Below are positions 54,830 to 63,440 of a stretch of 64,000 nt of DNA, piece by piece; position 1 is the stretch's first letter, and each line of letters opens with the position of its first letter. The notes under the pieces were generated by a model. The model searched no databases. It saw only the letters and a list, made by a program, of their open reading frames with translations, and was not told the DNA's origin. The translations under genes and the position numbers were made by a program. The DNA is from Prolixibacter sp. NT017 (GTDB taxonomy: Bacteria; Bacteroidota; Bacteroidia; Bacteroidales; Prolixibacteraceae): NCBI RefSeq assembly GCF_009617875.1, contig NZ_BLAV01000001.1, forward strand, positions 1,178,001-1,242,000, in the 5' to 3' direction.

Positions 54830-55265
54830 GTAGGCAATCTTTTTCCAATGTTTTAAACGTTGGAGAAGAGTCAAGCCGGATAATTGGGTAGATTCAATTG
54901 CCCATGGCTTCAGCCATGGGGCAGAGGGACCCTCAATACTAAAAGGGCTTTAGCCCAATTATTTCCAAGTGTTTTATTCCGGCAGCGCCGGATATATATT
55001 CATCACCCCCAATGGAATTGGGGGTTGAGAAGCCTCGTTTTTTGCAACAACCCCGAAGCGGGTTGAACAACGATATTGTTGGCTTGAATAATTCAACACC
55101 TTCGGCGTTGGAGATTAAGGAGATTGGTGTTCCACCGGTTTCACCGGCGGTGATGAATGGTTTAATCCCTCTCGGGATATTGGGCCGGTGCCCAGAACAA
55201 CTTTCCGGTGTTTATGGGGGGCCCTTGTTCCTCGGGCTAAAGCCCGGGGCAATTGAAAACTCAAT
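54830..55265. repeat. Mosaic of short palindromes
   Basis: At least seven short palindromes of different sequence lie within 350 bases: CCCATGGCT-tc-AGCCATGGG (54901-54920), GAGGG-a-CCCTC (54924), GGGCT-tt-AGCCC (54945), TCCGGC-agc-GCCGGA (54978), CCCCCAAT-gga-ATTGGGGG (55006), CAACCC...GGGTTG (55048), CGGGCT-aa-AGCCCG (55233). Others are weaker. No coding frame is credible; an open frame at 55012-55326 is a by-product. This type of patchwork is common in Bacteroidetes genomes, but I cannot name a published element. Confidence 0.8.
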
Positions 55266-55306
55266 GGCTAAAAACAAAAAACTCCCGGGCTTTTACAACC
55301 CGGGAG
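55266..55306 (-). terminator. Terminator of the hemA-hemB unit
   Basis: CTCCCGGG (55282-55289) pairs with CCCGGGAG (55299-55306). The minus strand continues with TTTTTTGTTTTTAG. It lies 27 bases after the hemB stop. Confidence 0.9.
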
Positions 55307-55332
55307 CCAGACTATCTAATCTTTGACTTGTC

Positions 55333-56301
55333 TTACAAATCTTTTACAATATCCTGCGAGTGGTAGGTGATGATGATATCGGAACCGGCGCGTTTGATGG
55401 AAGTCAGTATCTCGCGTACAATTCGTTTTTCATCAATCCAGCCGTTGGCGGCGGCGGCTTTCACCATCGAAAATTCGCCACTCACGTTGTAGGCTGCAAT
55501 GGGCATGTTGAAATTGGTTTTCACCCGCTGAATCACATCGAGGTAGCTCAAGGCCGGTTTCACCATCACAATGTCGGCACCTTCTTCAATATCCAGCGCT
55601 ACTTCGCGCAATGCTTCGTTGGCATTGGCCGGGTCCATCTGGTAGGTCTGGCGGTCGCCAAACTGCGGCGCACTTTCGGCGGCATCGCGGAACGGTCCGT
55701 AAAATGCCGACGCATACTTGGCCGAGTAAGCCATGATGGGCAGGTTATGGAAACCGTTTTTATCGAGCTCCTGGCGGATGGCGCCTACGCGGCCGTCCAT
55801 CATATCGCTTGGTGCGACCATATCGACGCCTTCGTTGGCCAGCGAAACACATTGTTTGGCCAGTGTAACCAGCGTAAGATCGTTGTCTACGTCGCCATCG
55901 ACAACTGTTCCGCAGTGACCGTGCGTCGTGTATTCGCAGTTGCAAATATCAGCAATGATGTACAAATCCGGAACGGCCTTTTTCAGGGCACGGGTAGCTT
56001 GCTGTACAATGCCGTTGTGCTCGCAGGCTACCAAACCGGTTTCGTCCTTGTGTTCGGGTATCCCGAAAAGGAGAACGGCCTGGATGCCGATACCGTATAG
56101 ACGTTTACACTCTTCCACCAACTGATCGACCGACAACTGGTAGTTGCCCGGCATCGATTTGATGGGATTGCGGACATTGGTACCCGGACAAACGAAAAGC
56201 GGCATGATGAGATCGTCGCGGGTTAAAACGGTTTCACGAACCAGGTTCCTCAGAACCGGTGTTTTGCGCAGACGGCGCAGACGAGTGGTAGGAAATGCCA
56301 T
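55333..56301 (-). CDS. hemB: Delta-aminolevulinic acid dehydratase (porphobilinogen synthase)
   Basis: Condenses two 5-aminolevulinate molecules to porphobilinogen. The 322-residue protein has the zinc-type cysteine cluster ([14 protein letters not shown]), so it is a zinc-dependent form. The two Schiff-base lysines lie in [20 protein letters not shown] and [25 protein letters not shown] is also conserved. It is the last gene of the first heme unit, followed by a palindrome terminator. Its start is 18 bases after hemD. Confidence 0.97.
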   Translation of the reverse strand: MAFPTTRLRRLRKTPVLRNLVRETVLTRDDLIMPLFVCPGTNVRNPIKSMPGNYQLSVDQLVEECKRLYGIGIQAVLLFGIPEHKDETGLVACEHNGIVQQATRALKKAVPDLYIIADICNCEYTTHGHCGTVVDGDVDNDLTLVTLAKQCVSLANEGVDMVAPSDMMDGRVGAIRQELDKNGFHNLPIMAYSAKYASAFYGPFRDAAESAPQFGDRQTYQMDPANANEALREVALDIEEGADIVMVKPALSYLDVIQRVKTNFNMPIAAYNVSGEFSMVKAAAANGWIDEKRIVREILTSIKRAGSDIIITYHSQDIVKDL

Positions 56302-56319
56302 AATAATTGATTTTTTATG

Positions 56320-57102
56320 TTATTCGTTAAATGCTATGTTGTAATGACCGGCAATGGCGGCCATTAATCCTTCTGAATTACTCATGGAAGCGACCACAAC
56401 GGGGGCGATTCCGTGTTTTTCTGCCGCTTTGGCTGTGGTATACCCAATGCAGGCAAGCCGCAAAGCGGAAGATGCCACCGTATTTTTTGTCAGTTGTCTG
56501 AAGTTATCGATGCCCGACGGACTGGTGAAGATGATCAGCTCGTAATCGTCTGCTTCAATACGTCGCAGAATATCTTCGTTCATTACTTCCGGCATCACGG
56601 TTTGGTATACTTCCAGTCGTTCGACTTTTGCTTTGCCGGCAAGTTTCTCTTCGATGAGGTGACGGGCTAAGTTACCAACCAGCAGCAACACTTTTTCGCC
56701 TTCCGAAACTTGCTCATACAACTCTTCCGAAAATTCATCGCCGGTTTGTCCGTGATTGATGAAACAGGCAGAGTGGCTGTATGGTGTCAACTTGCTCGCT
56801 GTTTTCTTTCCGACCGTGGCAATCTTCATTTTTCCCGGCAGGGAATAGTTGCCCTGAACGGTTTTTAGCTGTTCAAAAAAGCAGCGAATGCCGTTGGGAC
56901 TGGTGAATACCAACCAATCGAATTCGTCCAGGTGCTCCAGCGTATTGTTCATCTTTCCGCTTAGCGGAACCGGTTGGATTTCGATCATCGGGAGTTCCAA
57001 TAACGTGGCGCCTTCTGCGGCGAACCATCGCTTCAGGTCCTCCGACTTGCCTTTGGGCCGGGTGGAGATAAATACCTTATGTTGCAATTGGCTATGACTC
57101 AT
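56320..57102 (-). CDS. hemD: Uroporphyrinogen III synthase
   Basis: Closes and inverts ring D of hydroxymethylbilane to give uroporphyrinogen III. The 260-residue protein has the weakly conserved HemD pattern: VFISTRPKGKSEDLKRWF, DWLVFTSPNGIRCFFEQL, KIATVGKKTASKL, and YELIIFTSPSGIDNFRQLTK, followed by ACIGYTTAKAAEKHG. HemD sequences vary greatly; the identification is supported by its position between hemC and hemB. Confidence 0.92.
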   Translation of the reverse strand: MSHSQLQHKVFISTRPKGKSEDLKRWFAAEGATLLELPMIEIQPVPLSGKMNNTLEHLDEFDWLVFTSPNGIRCFFEQLKTVQGNYSLPGKMKIATVGKKTASKLTPYSHSACFINHGQTGDEFSEELYEQVSEGEKVLLLVGNLARHLIEEKLAGKAKVERLEVYQTVMPEVMNEDILRRIEADDYELIIFTSPSGIDNFRQLTKNTVASSALRLACIGYTTAKAAEKHGIAPVVVASMSNSEGLMAAIAGHYNIAFNE

Positions 57103-57117
57103 GTTTCCTTCTTTCTG

Positions 57118-58050
57118 CTATTCTACCGGACGAATATTCTGCAAAATGGTTTTTCCGCCTCTTTCCAGCAGCGTTGTAGCCAGTTGGATACCGAGGTGCT
57201 CACCGTCTTTTTCATTTCCCGTGAGGGAATCCTCCAGGTATTCTGTCCCGTCTACTGATGATACGAAGCCGGTAATGGTCATTTGCCCGTTTTCCCGGCG
57301 GGTATAGCAGCCGATGGGCACCTGGCAACCGCCTTCGAGCGTGCGCAGAAAAGCACGTTCGGCGGTTCCGGCCAACCAGGTTTCTTCGTGGTTGATGCCG
57401 GCCATCAGTTCGTTAATCCAGGTATCGTCTTCTTTGGTTTCGATGGCGATGATACCCTGCGATGGCGGCGGCATCAGCTGGTCGGGCTCCAGGATTTCGG
57501 TGATATAATCGTCGAGGCCTATACGCTGCAAACCGGCAGCGGCCATGATCATCACATCGCAGTAGCCTTCTTCCATCTTGCGAAGACGGGTGTTGACGTT
57601 GCCGCGAATATCGTTGATTTGAAAATTCGGGTTATGTCGCAGGAGCGAAGCCCGGCGGCGCAGACTTGATGTGGCCAGAATATCTTCGGTCGTCAGTTCA
57701 TCCAGCTTTTTCCCTTCGCGGCTGACCAGTGCGTCACGGTATTCGGCGCGTTCGAGTACGGCAGCCAGTTTCAATCCTTCCGGAAGGGTAGTAGGGAGGT
57801 CTTTCAAACTGTGAACCGCTAAGTCGACTTCGCCGGCCACCATGGCCATTTCGATTTCCTTGGTAAACAATCCCTTGTCACCGATTTTCGAAAGGGCGAC
57901 ATCCAGTATTTTGTCTCCTTTGGTGTGAATGATTTTGATTTCGACGGGCAGGTCCGGATAAGTTGATTCGAGCGCTTCCTTTACGGCATTCGCCTGATAC
58001 AACGCAAGCTGGCTTCCGCGTGTTCCTATCCTGACAGTTTTATTTTTCAT
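57118..58050 (-). CDS. hemC: Porphobilinogen deaminase (hydroxymethylbilane synthase)
   Basis: Polymerises four porphobilinogen molecules to hydroxymethylbilane. The 310-residue protein begins VRIGTRGSQLALYQANAV. It contains LAVHSLKDLPTTLPEGL, DALVSREGKKLDEL, TSSLRRRASLLRHNP and DIRGNVNTRLRKMEEG, all substrate- or cofactor-binding segments. The Cys that carries the dipyrromethane cofactor is in EGGCQVPIGCY. It lies 48 bases after hemA and 15 before hemD, so it is co-transcribed. Confidence 0.97.
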   Translation of the reverse strand: MKNKTVRIGTRGSQLALYQANAVKEALESTYPDLPVEIKIIHTKGDKILDVALSKIGDKGLFTKEIEMAMVAGEVDLAVHSLKDLPTTLPEGLKLAAVLERAEYRDALVSREGKKLDELTTEDILATSSLRRRASLLRHNPNFQINDIRGNVNTRLRKMEEGYCDVMIMAAAGLQRIGLDDYITEILEPDQLMPPPSQGIIAIETKEDDTWINELMAGINHEETWLAGTAERAFLRTLEGGCQVPIGCYTRRENGQMTITGFVSSVDGTEYLEDSLTGNEKDGEHLGIQLATTLLERGGKTILQNIRPVE

Positions 58051-58098
58051 AAAATAAGAGCTTTCATCGGGTTGATTCCGGTCGGGGCCGGAATGGGT

Positions 58099-59376
58099 TT
58101 ATTCGTTTACCTTGAATAGTTCGTTAATCACCCGTAACGATTCAGCGTCGCGGCCATTGTCGGTAATCTCCTTCAGGTTTTTGATCAGGATGCGGGCATA
58201 ACGCTGCGTGAGATGATTGGTGTATTCATCTACCTGGCGCTGTACATCTTCCGAATCAATCTTCTTGTAACCGCTCAGCTCTTCCTGGTTGACCCGCTGC
58301 AGATTGGCTTTGATAGCCTTGATGGCCGGACGCAGCGAACGGCTGGCATACCAATCACAGAACTCGGCTACCACCTCGTCGATGATGGGACGGGCACTTT
58401 CAACTGCCACCAAGCGCTTTTCGGTATTTTCGGCAATGTTCTGCTTCAGGTCGTCGACACCAAATAGTTGCACGCCGGGTAACGTTCCCACACTTTCTTC
58501 CACATTCCGGGGCACCGACAAATCGATGAAAATCTGTTCGTGTCCGTTCCGCTCTTTTTTCGCGGTAGCAACCATTTCCTGGTTAATAAGATATTCAGGT
58601 GAAGAAGTTACCACCATGACAATATCGTGCGATGCCAGGTGATTGGGGTAATGTTCAAAAGGAATGGTACTACCGTTGTGGCGTTTTGCCAGGTGTTCGG
58701 CTTTTTCAAGGGTACGGTTACTCACTGAAAAATCGGTCACGCCTTTTTTTACAAGGCTTTGGAGTGCTATTCCGGCCGTATCACCGGCACCGATGAGGAG
58801 TACTTTTTTTTGCGAAAGGTCGTCAACCAGGTTGTTGCAAACTTCGACTGCTGCGGCACTCACCGAAGTTGCACCTACTTTGATGGCAGTCTCGGTACGT
58901 ACGCGTTTGCCTGCTTCGAATGATTTCTGGAAAAGCCGCATCAACACGGCGTCGGTCATGTTGGCTTTGGTGCAGTGCAGGTAAGCGTCTTTCACCTGTC
59001 CAATAATCTGATCTTCACCAATCACCATGGAATCAAAACCAGCAATAACCTCGAACAGATGCCGGGCAACATCTTCGTCTTTTTTCCGGTAGAAATATTC
59101 GGCGTGTGAATTTTCCGGTTTTTTAAACTGGTTGACTTGCGCTAAGATGAGCTCAAAAGCTTTCTTTGACGGATATTTACTCTGTGAAAAATAAATCTCC
59201 GTCCGGTTACAGGTCGACAGCACCACCATGTCGGTGATGTCCGTAGCCTGTTGCACCTCTTCGTAAAAAGGCTGAATTTCCTCTGTCAGGAATGTATATT
59301 GTCCCCGGATGTCCAGGGATGCCGTCTTATGGCTGATACCTAAAAGGCCAATCATTTGTTGCTGCTTTGTGGACAA
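58099..59376 (-). CDS. hemA: Glutamyl-tRNA reductase
   Basis: Reduces glutamyl-tRNA to glutamate-1-semialdehyde with NADPH, the committed step of heme synthesis by the C5 pathway. The 425-residue protein has the active-site Cys in VVLSTCNRTEIYF, GFDSMVIGEDQIIGQVKDAY, and the nucleotide-binding LLIGAGDTAGIAL. HemA and hemL together show that this organism uses the C5 route. A -7 box ends nine bases before the ATG at 59376, so the message would be almost leaderless, or translation may begin at the second Met (59355, MIGLLGISHKT), where most homologues start. Confidence 0.97.
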   Translation of the reverse strand: MSTKQQQMIGLLGISHKTASLDIRGQYTFLTEEIQPFYEEVQQATDITDMVVLSTCNRTEIYFSQSKYPSKKAFELILAQVNQFKKPENSHAEYFYRKKDEDVARHLFEVIAGFDSMVIGEDQIIGQVKDAYLHCTKANMTDAVLMRLFQKSFEAGKRVRTETAIKVGATSVSAAAVEVCNNLVDDLSQKKVLLIGAGDTAGIALQSLVKKGVTDFSVSNRTLEKAEHLAKRHNGSTIPFEHYPNHLASHDIVMVVTSSPEYLINQEMVATAKKERNGHEQIFIDLSVPRNVEESVGTLPGVQLFGVDDLKQNIAENTEKRLVAVESARPIIDEVVAEFCDWYASRSLRPAIKAIKANLQRVNQEELSGYKKIDSEDVQRQVDEYTNHLTQRYARILIKNLKEITDNGRDAESLRVINELFKVNE

Positions 59377-59384
59377 CTGCCATA

Positions 59385-59392
59385 CAAAAATA
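59385..59392 (-). promoter_or_regulatory. -7 box (TATTTTTG) of the hemA operon
   Basis: Matches TAnnTTTG on the minus strand, nine bases before the annotated hemA ATG and 30 before the second Met. It is the same octamer as before hemL. Confidence 0.55.
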
Positions 59393-59482
59393 CAGATTAT
59401 CAGGAATATGGCGAACTGTCCTGTCGGTCAATTATAATTCAAACAATTACTTTCTTCTCGAAGGAAGAACTTTGGGAATGAT

Positions 59483-59839
59483 TTAGCCAAAGATTGGCGG
59501 AGGCCGGGAGAATAAACGGAAAGCGAGATGATGCTTCGGAAACTGAGTAGGTGCGTCCACTATTTTATGCACAATTCCAGCGGTGTAGGACTTTTCTTCA
59601 GATACTTGCATTTCTGTCTGATCGAAATGAATGCCTGCAATGTCACTGAAAAAATGAACGGTATCCCCGGAAGTTACATCACTTTCTTCTGCAATGTTAA
59701 TCGTGTTTGCCGCGATTGAATCTACTGTGTTTTCTTCGACATTCGGTTTACCCAACAACCACGATCCCAATCCTACGACGTAGAGAACGACGAGGAAAAG
59801 ATAAGGCAATGTGTTCGATAATACTCCGAAAAAAAACAC
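59483..59839 (-). CDS. Small membrane-anchored protein upstream of hemA
   Basis: A 118-residue protein with one hydrophobic N-terminal segment (YLFLVVLYVVGLGSWLLG) and a polar remainder that probably lies outside the inner membrane. It contains no motif that I recognise and ends RLFSRPPPIFG. A -7 box (TAAGTTTG) sits about 70 bases upstream. It precedes hemA on the same strand with a 106-base gap that contains a separate hemA promoter, so co-transcription is uncertain. It may be a regulatory or unrelated small protein. Confidence 0.6.
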   Translation of the reverse strand: MFFFGVLSNTLPYLFLVVLYVVGLGSWLLGKPNVEENTVDSIAANTINIAEESDVTSGDTVHFFSDIAGIHFDQTEMQVSEEKSYTAGIVHKIVDAPTQFPKHHLAFRLFSRPPPIFG

Positions 59840-59907
59840 CGGCAGATTATTTAATTATCAATGTATTATTGTCACCCCTGTTAACTGTTTAAATTAAAGG
59901 AGTTCTG

Positions 59908-59915
59908 CAAACTTA
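59908..59915 (-). promoter_or_regulatory. -7 box (TAAGTTTG), minus strand
   Basis: Matches TAnnTTTG, 69 bases before the small membrane-protein gene at 59839. The expected -33 TTTG is not clear. Confidence 0.45.
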
Positions 59916-60055
59916 CTAAATCTGGCCGAGACTCTTTCTTTAAGAATGCTTAAAATTGCGTTGATATATCTCACATGATGGGCAGGATATTTCCTGTAAA
60001 GAAAAAATGTAACCCTTTTACAACCGGGCTGACTAAATAAGCAAAACCAACATTC

Positions 60056-60568
60056 ATGCACACCAAAGAGGAACACTTTAAAGATTTGATTGCCGAGAAT
60101 GAAGAGCGGTTGGTGCGAATCTGCCGGTACTATCATTCCAACGCCGAAGGACAGAAGGATTTGTACCAGGAAATATTGGTGAATATCTGGAAAAGCCTCG
60201 ACAAATTTCGGGGAGAATCGTCGATCAATACCTGGATTTATCGCATCGCCGTTAATACGGCCATCAGCTTCAGCGGAAAATCGTACCGGCAATCCAAACT
60301 GATGATCAACACGGACAGTTCGGCGATGAATATCCTGTACGATCATAGCGAGCTGGAAGGTAAACTGGAACAGGAAGCTTTGTTCGAACAGCTGCAGGTA
60401 GAGCTCAACCAGCTTTCGATTATCGACAAAGCGCTGATTTCGCTTTTGCTGGAAGGATTGGCCATGAAGGAAATTGCCAACGTGATTGGTATTACCGAGC
60501 CGAACGTGAAAGTGAAAATTCACCGGATTAAGAATCAGCTGAAAGAGAAGCTTGTTCGCGATGCATGA
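60056..60568 (+). CDS. ECF sigma factor (RpoE-like)
   Basis: A 170-residue extracytoplasmic-function sigma factor. The region-2 core is EGQKDLYQEILVNIWKSLDKFRGESSINTWIYRIAVNTAI, with the -10-binding part. Region 4 is a helix-turn-helix in LSIIDKALISLLLEGLAMKEIANVIGITEPNVKVKIHRIKNQL. It directs RNA polymerase to a small regulon. The next gene overlaps it by four bases (ATGA) and encodes a membrane protein, an arrangement often seen when the partner controls the sigma factor, although the partner shows no zinc-type anti-sigma motif. No own promoter was identified. Confidence 0.95.
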   Translation: MHTKEEHFKDLIAENEERLVRICRYYHSNAEGQKDLYQEILVNIWKSLDKFRGESSINTWIYRIAVNTAISFSGKSYRQSKLMINTDSSAMNILYDHSELEGKLEQEALFEQLQVELNQLSIIDKALISLLLEGLAMKEIANVIGITEPNVKVKIHRIKNQLKEKLVRDA

Positions 60569-61200
60569 TGTTGGAAAAGCTGTCGGAGACGGCAGGAAAA
60601 GAGTGTTACATGTTAAAATTGAGACCTGTCATGAATACAAAAAATAATATTAGCGATAAATACAATCACTTGCTGGATATCAACAGATTGATGTCAGGCT
60701 TGAAAAAAGAAGATGCCCGAAATGTTCGTATTTCGCGCATATTTCAATGGCTGATGGGCGGGATGTCGTTACTATACCTGCTGGTGTTTGTTGTGAATCC
60801 CGACCATGATTTGACCTGGGGTGACCGGGTCGGAGGTGTTTGTTATGTAGTGGGTTTTCTTGTGTTTGCAATTATATTCAAAGGATTTCAGGATGAGTAT
60901 AAATCGATTGATTACGGGCTGCCAACGATGGTGATGTTGAAGAAAGCTGCCGAGCGTTACCGCTTATTCCAACCCAAAAAGCTGTATGCGTTGATACCTG
61001 TTTTGTTGGTCGATATGGGCCTTGTATTTCATTCGCTGGATGGGCATCAGGATGGTTCGATGTCGATATGGGATTTTCAGTTGTTTTATCTTGCCTGTCT
61101 GGTGGGGGGACTGGGTGTCGGTATTATGATTTGGCGTGTCAAACAGAAGCCATTGCGCGATGCCGCCCGGGAATTGCTGCGGGAAATTGAATCGGAGTAA
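60565..61200 (+). CDS. Membrane protein coupled to the ECF sigma factor
   Basis: Up to 211 residues. Its ATG overlaps the sigma stop codon, so it is translationally coupled. A shorter start (Met23, MNTKNNISDKYN) would leave a soluble N-terminal segment of about 40 residues. About four membrane segments follow: FQWLMGGMSLLYLLVFVV, VGGVCYVVGFLVFAIIF, LYALIPVLLVDMGLVFH and LFYLACLVGGLGVGIMIW. The soluble N-terminal helix (YNHLLDINRLMSGLKKED) might bind the sigma factor. It has no ZAS (H-x3-C-x2-C) zinc motif. The role as anti-sigma factor is inferred from position only. Confidence 0.8.
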   Translation: MMLEKLSETAGKECYMLKLRPVMNTKNNISDKYNHLLDINRLMSGLKKEDARNVRISRIFQWLMGGMSLLYLLVFVVNPDHDLTWGDRVGGVCYVVGFLVFAIIFKGFQDEYKSIDYGLPTMVMLKKAAERYRLFQPKKLYALIPVLLVDMGLVFHSLDGHQDGSMSIWDFQLFYLACLVGGLGVGIMIWRVKQKPLRDAARELLREIESE

Positions 61201-61228
61201 GGATATTTAGCCACACGAAATAAGAGAG

Positions 61229-61272
61229 CCGGAAGCCATCGAAACATAGCATGACTTCCGGTTTATTTTTTC
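61229..61272 (+). terminator. Terminator of the sigma operon
   Basis: CCGGAAG (61229-61235) pairs with CTTCCGG (61255-61261), followed by TTTATTTTTT. It overlaps the end of the convergent small gene at 61263 by ten bases. Confidence 0.8.
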
Positions 61273-61466
61273 TGGTTCATCCGTTTTTTTATTTCTTTCC
61301 TCATCACGAAAGTGCCCGCAATGATGGCAACAGAAATACCCAGCCACCCGTAGTGCCGTAAAACGTTTGGTTTCATGAAAATGGTGTACAGGTTCCAGAT
61401 GGCGAAAAAAGCCATTACAATTATGAGAACAATCTGCCACCGTAGTTTATTTTGGTCACTTTGCAT
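61263..61466 (-). CDS. Small membrane protein, two helices
   Basis: A 67-residue protein with a Gln-rich polar start (MQSDQNKLRWQ), two membrane segments (VLIIVMAFFAIWNLYTIFM and YGWLGISVAIIAGTFVM) and a basic end (KEIKKRMNQKK). The balance of helices and charged ends is typical of real small membrane proteins. A -7 box (TATCTTTG) lies about 30 bases upstream of the start. I do not recognise the family. It converges on the sigma operon and shares the terminator region. Confidence 0.6.
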   Translation of the reverse strand: MQSDQNKLRWQIVLIIVMAFFAIWNLYTIFMKPNVLRHYGWLGISVAIIAGTFVMRKEIKKRMNQKK

Positions 61467-61492
61467 AGTCTGGTGTTTTTTCTTGCGGCAAA

Positions 61493-61500
61493 CAAAGATA
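61493..61500 (-). promoter_or_regulatory. -7 box (TATCTTTG) of the small membrane-protein gene
   Basis: Matches TAnnTTTG and lies 27 bases before the ATG at 61466. A second match (TATTTTTG) overlaps just upstream. Confidence 0.5.
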
Positions 61501-61511
61501 TCACAAAAATA

Positions 61512-62669
61512 TCAAATAGACAGATCGATAGGGAGAATTGGGGTGCCAGCTTCTTTATTGACCGGTTGTAACAAGATAATTTGACCGGATTCGGCTTCCT
61601 GGACATAAGGTATTGAAATGGAAAATTTGGTCTGTAATTCATTCGAAACAAAGCTAATATTGCCACCAAGCAATTCAGTTAGTTTTTTAACCAATGATAA
61701 GCCGATTCCTAAACCACTGCTCATGTAGTCTTCGTTTTTAATATCTTGTTTTTCGAACATTTCAAATAATTTGTCCTGTCGTTCTTCAGGAATAGGCTGT
61801 CCGTGATTCGAAACCTGGAGTAAAAGATTTTTTTGAAAAATAAGATAGTTTATTTCCACTGTTTGCGCTCGGGCATGTTTGATGGCATTATCAATTAAAT
61901 GGTAGAGGATGTGTTTTATTTTGTTTCCATCAGAGTATATGCGGAATGGAGTTTCCGCATATTTTATCACTATTTGGACTTCTCTGTTTAGTAAAATCGG
62001 AGTTGATTTTTCGAAGTATGTTTTCAACTCATTAAACAATTCATCAATGTCAATCAGCTCATGTTCAACCCGAATATCATCCCCCGAATTTATAATTGAT
62101 ATGTTGATCAGGTCGTTCATGATCTGAAGGAACTTGCTGGCGCTTTTTTGTACAATTTCCAAATGATTTCTCCCTTCTCGTCGGTATTCTTCTTCATCCA
62201 TCTCCGTAATGATTTCCAGAAAACCAAGTATCCAATTCATAGGAGTGCGGATTTCATGAGAAAGACTTTGTAAAAAAGACGTTTTTATATTTTCTGAAAT
62301 CATCGAACGCTTATATAGTTCTGTAACTTTGTTCCTGAGAGCATTGATTAGTTCGTTTTTATAGATAATTCCTGCAAAATTTTCCCCATTGAGGACCGGA
62401 AGAATGGAGCATTTGCATTTTTCGAACTTTTCCATGGCGTCAGTTATAGTTGCATCTGCTGCGATGGCCTCTTTGGGAGTTAAGCAGTCTATAACAATTT
62501 TATGCGGGCGCCTAATTAGGTCTGTCGGGGTAAGGATTCCACAAAAATTCATTTTTTCATCCATGACGACCAGGAACCCATTCTCCAATAATTTACTCTC
62601 GATAATATTGATCCCGTCGTAGGGATGTACGCTTGTAAAACGTCGGTTTATGAACTGATCAATTTTCAT
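61512..62669 (-). CDS. Cytosolic histidine kinase with CBS domain pair
   Basis: A 385-residue kinase without membrane segments. Residues 1-110 form a CBS pair (FLVVMDEKMNFCGILTPTDLIRR, then CSILPVLNGENFAGIIYKNELINAL), a nucleotide- or adenylate-binding sensor. The HisKA domain follows, with the phospho-accepting His at about 138 in QSLSHEIRTPMNWILGF. The HATPase part has LIDNAIKHA (N box) and SGLGIGLSLVKKLTELLGG. The combination suggests control by adenine nucleotides. It starts directly after the stop of a small unknown gene, so both are in one operon and probably act together. No response regulator is nearby. Confidence 0.9.
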   Translation of the reverse strand: MKIDQFINRRFTSVHPYDGINIIESKLLENGFLVVMDEKMNFCGILTPTDLIRRPHKIVIDCLTPKEAIAADATITDAMEKFEKCKCSILPVLNGENFAGIIYKNELINALRNKVTELYKRSMISENIKTSFLQSLSHEIRTPMNWILGFLEIITEMDEEEYRREGRNHLEIVQKSASKFLQIMNDLINISIINSGDDIRVEHELIDIDELFNELKTYFEKSTPILLNREVQIVIKYAETPFRIYSDGNKIKHILYHLIDNAIKHARAQTVEINYLIFQKNLLLQVSNHGQPIPEERQDKLFEMFEKQDIKNEDYMSSGLGIGLSLVKKLTELLGGNISFVSNELQTKFSISIPYVQEAESGQIILLQPVNKEAGTPILPIDLSI

Positions 62670-63017
62670 TTAGAACTCTCCCTCAATTGCATCGTAAAAT
62701 ATTTTCAATTTGAAATTTACTTTTAAGATTTCATTATCGGATATAAACGGGAAGACTTTCGACTGAAGTACCCTGATGATTCTGTTCTCATCCATTTTTT
62801 TTAGAATCTTCTTGTTGATAAATACGGCTTCTACGTTTTCATCATCAATCTCAAACATTTTAAACTCGTTTGGGATTAGAAACTCAAATGATTTGTTAAC
62901 ACCAATTTTCCCCTGTGAGCATCTCTTCCCTAATACTAAAATATCTTCAAAAGGTGGCAGACCGATTTCTTCGAAACTCAATTGAACCGAGTATTTCATT
63001 TGCGATGTTTCTTGCAT
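62670..63017 (-). CDS. Unknown small protein paired with the CBS kinase
   Basis: A 115-residue soluble, acidic-and-hydrophobic protein (MQETSQMKYSVQLSFEE), with strand-like segments (VLGKRCSQGKIGVNKSFEFLIP, EAVFINKKILKKMDENRIIRVLQ). Its stop codon is immediately followed by the kinase start. This strict coupling suggests it is a partner of the kinase, for example a sensor or regulator. I do not recognise the family. The DNA is AT-rich like the kinase gene. Confidence 0.7.
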   Translation of the reverse strand: MQETSQMKYSVQLSFEEIGLPPFEDILVLGKRCSQGKIGVNKSFEFLIPNEFKMFEIDDENVEAVFINKKILKKMDENRIIRVLQSKVFPFISDNEILKVNFKLKIFYDAIEGEF

Positions 63018-63440
63018 AGTTAATTTACAGTTCTTAATAATTGCTTTTGCGGTGAGTTACTGTCCAGTGTTTACTCTTTCAGACATTCATATTATAACGT
63101 AGTTTCCCGTTATCTATTGTATTTATTTTTCATTATGTATTTGATGGTAGAGACTCAAAAGTATTAAGTGGCTGAATATGTTCCTATTTCTTTAGTAGTA
63201 ATCTCGAATTACACTGCGTTTTTGTTTTTCATTGAAATAGGAAAAGTAGTGGAGATTTAATCTTTTTTATTTGTTCTTGCAATTGTGGAACAGGTGGTCT
63301 TATCTGACTATTTGCATTGCTGAGTCTTAAATTGTGGAGTGGGTTTTGAGAATATGTCCTTTTGGTTACATTAGTAAAACGACAACTGGGTATGTAATGG
63401 TAGATCTATTTCGGAAGATAAAAACAGAAAATCATTGAAA
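63018..63440. other. Gene-free stretch, nothing recognised
   Basis: AT-rich DNA upstream of the CBS kinase operon, holding its promoter in all likelihood. No -7 match of good quality and no coding frame were found. Confidence 0.4.

Noticed and set aside
55012..55326. Plus-strand frame of 104 codons through the palindrome mosaic
   Set aside because: It consists of palindromes and the hemB terminator; no protein-like pattern.
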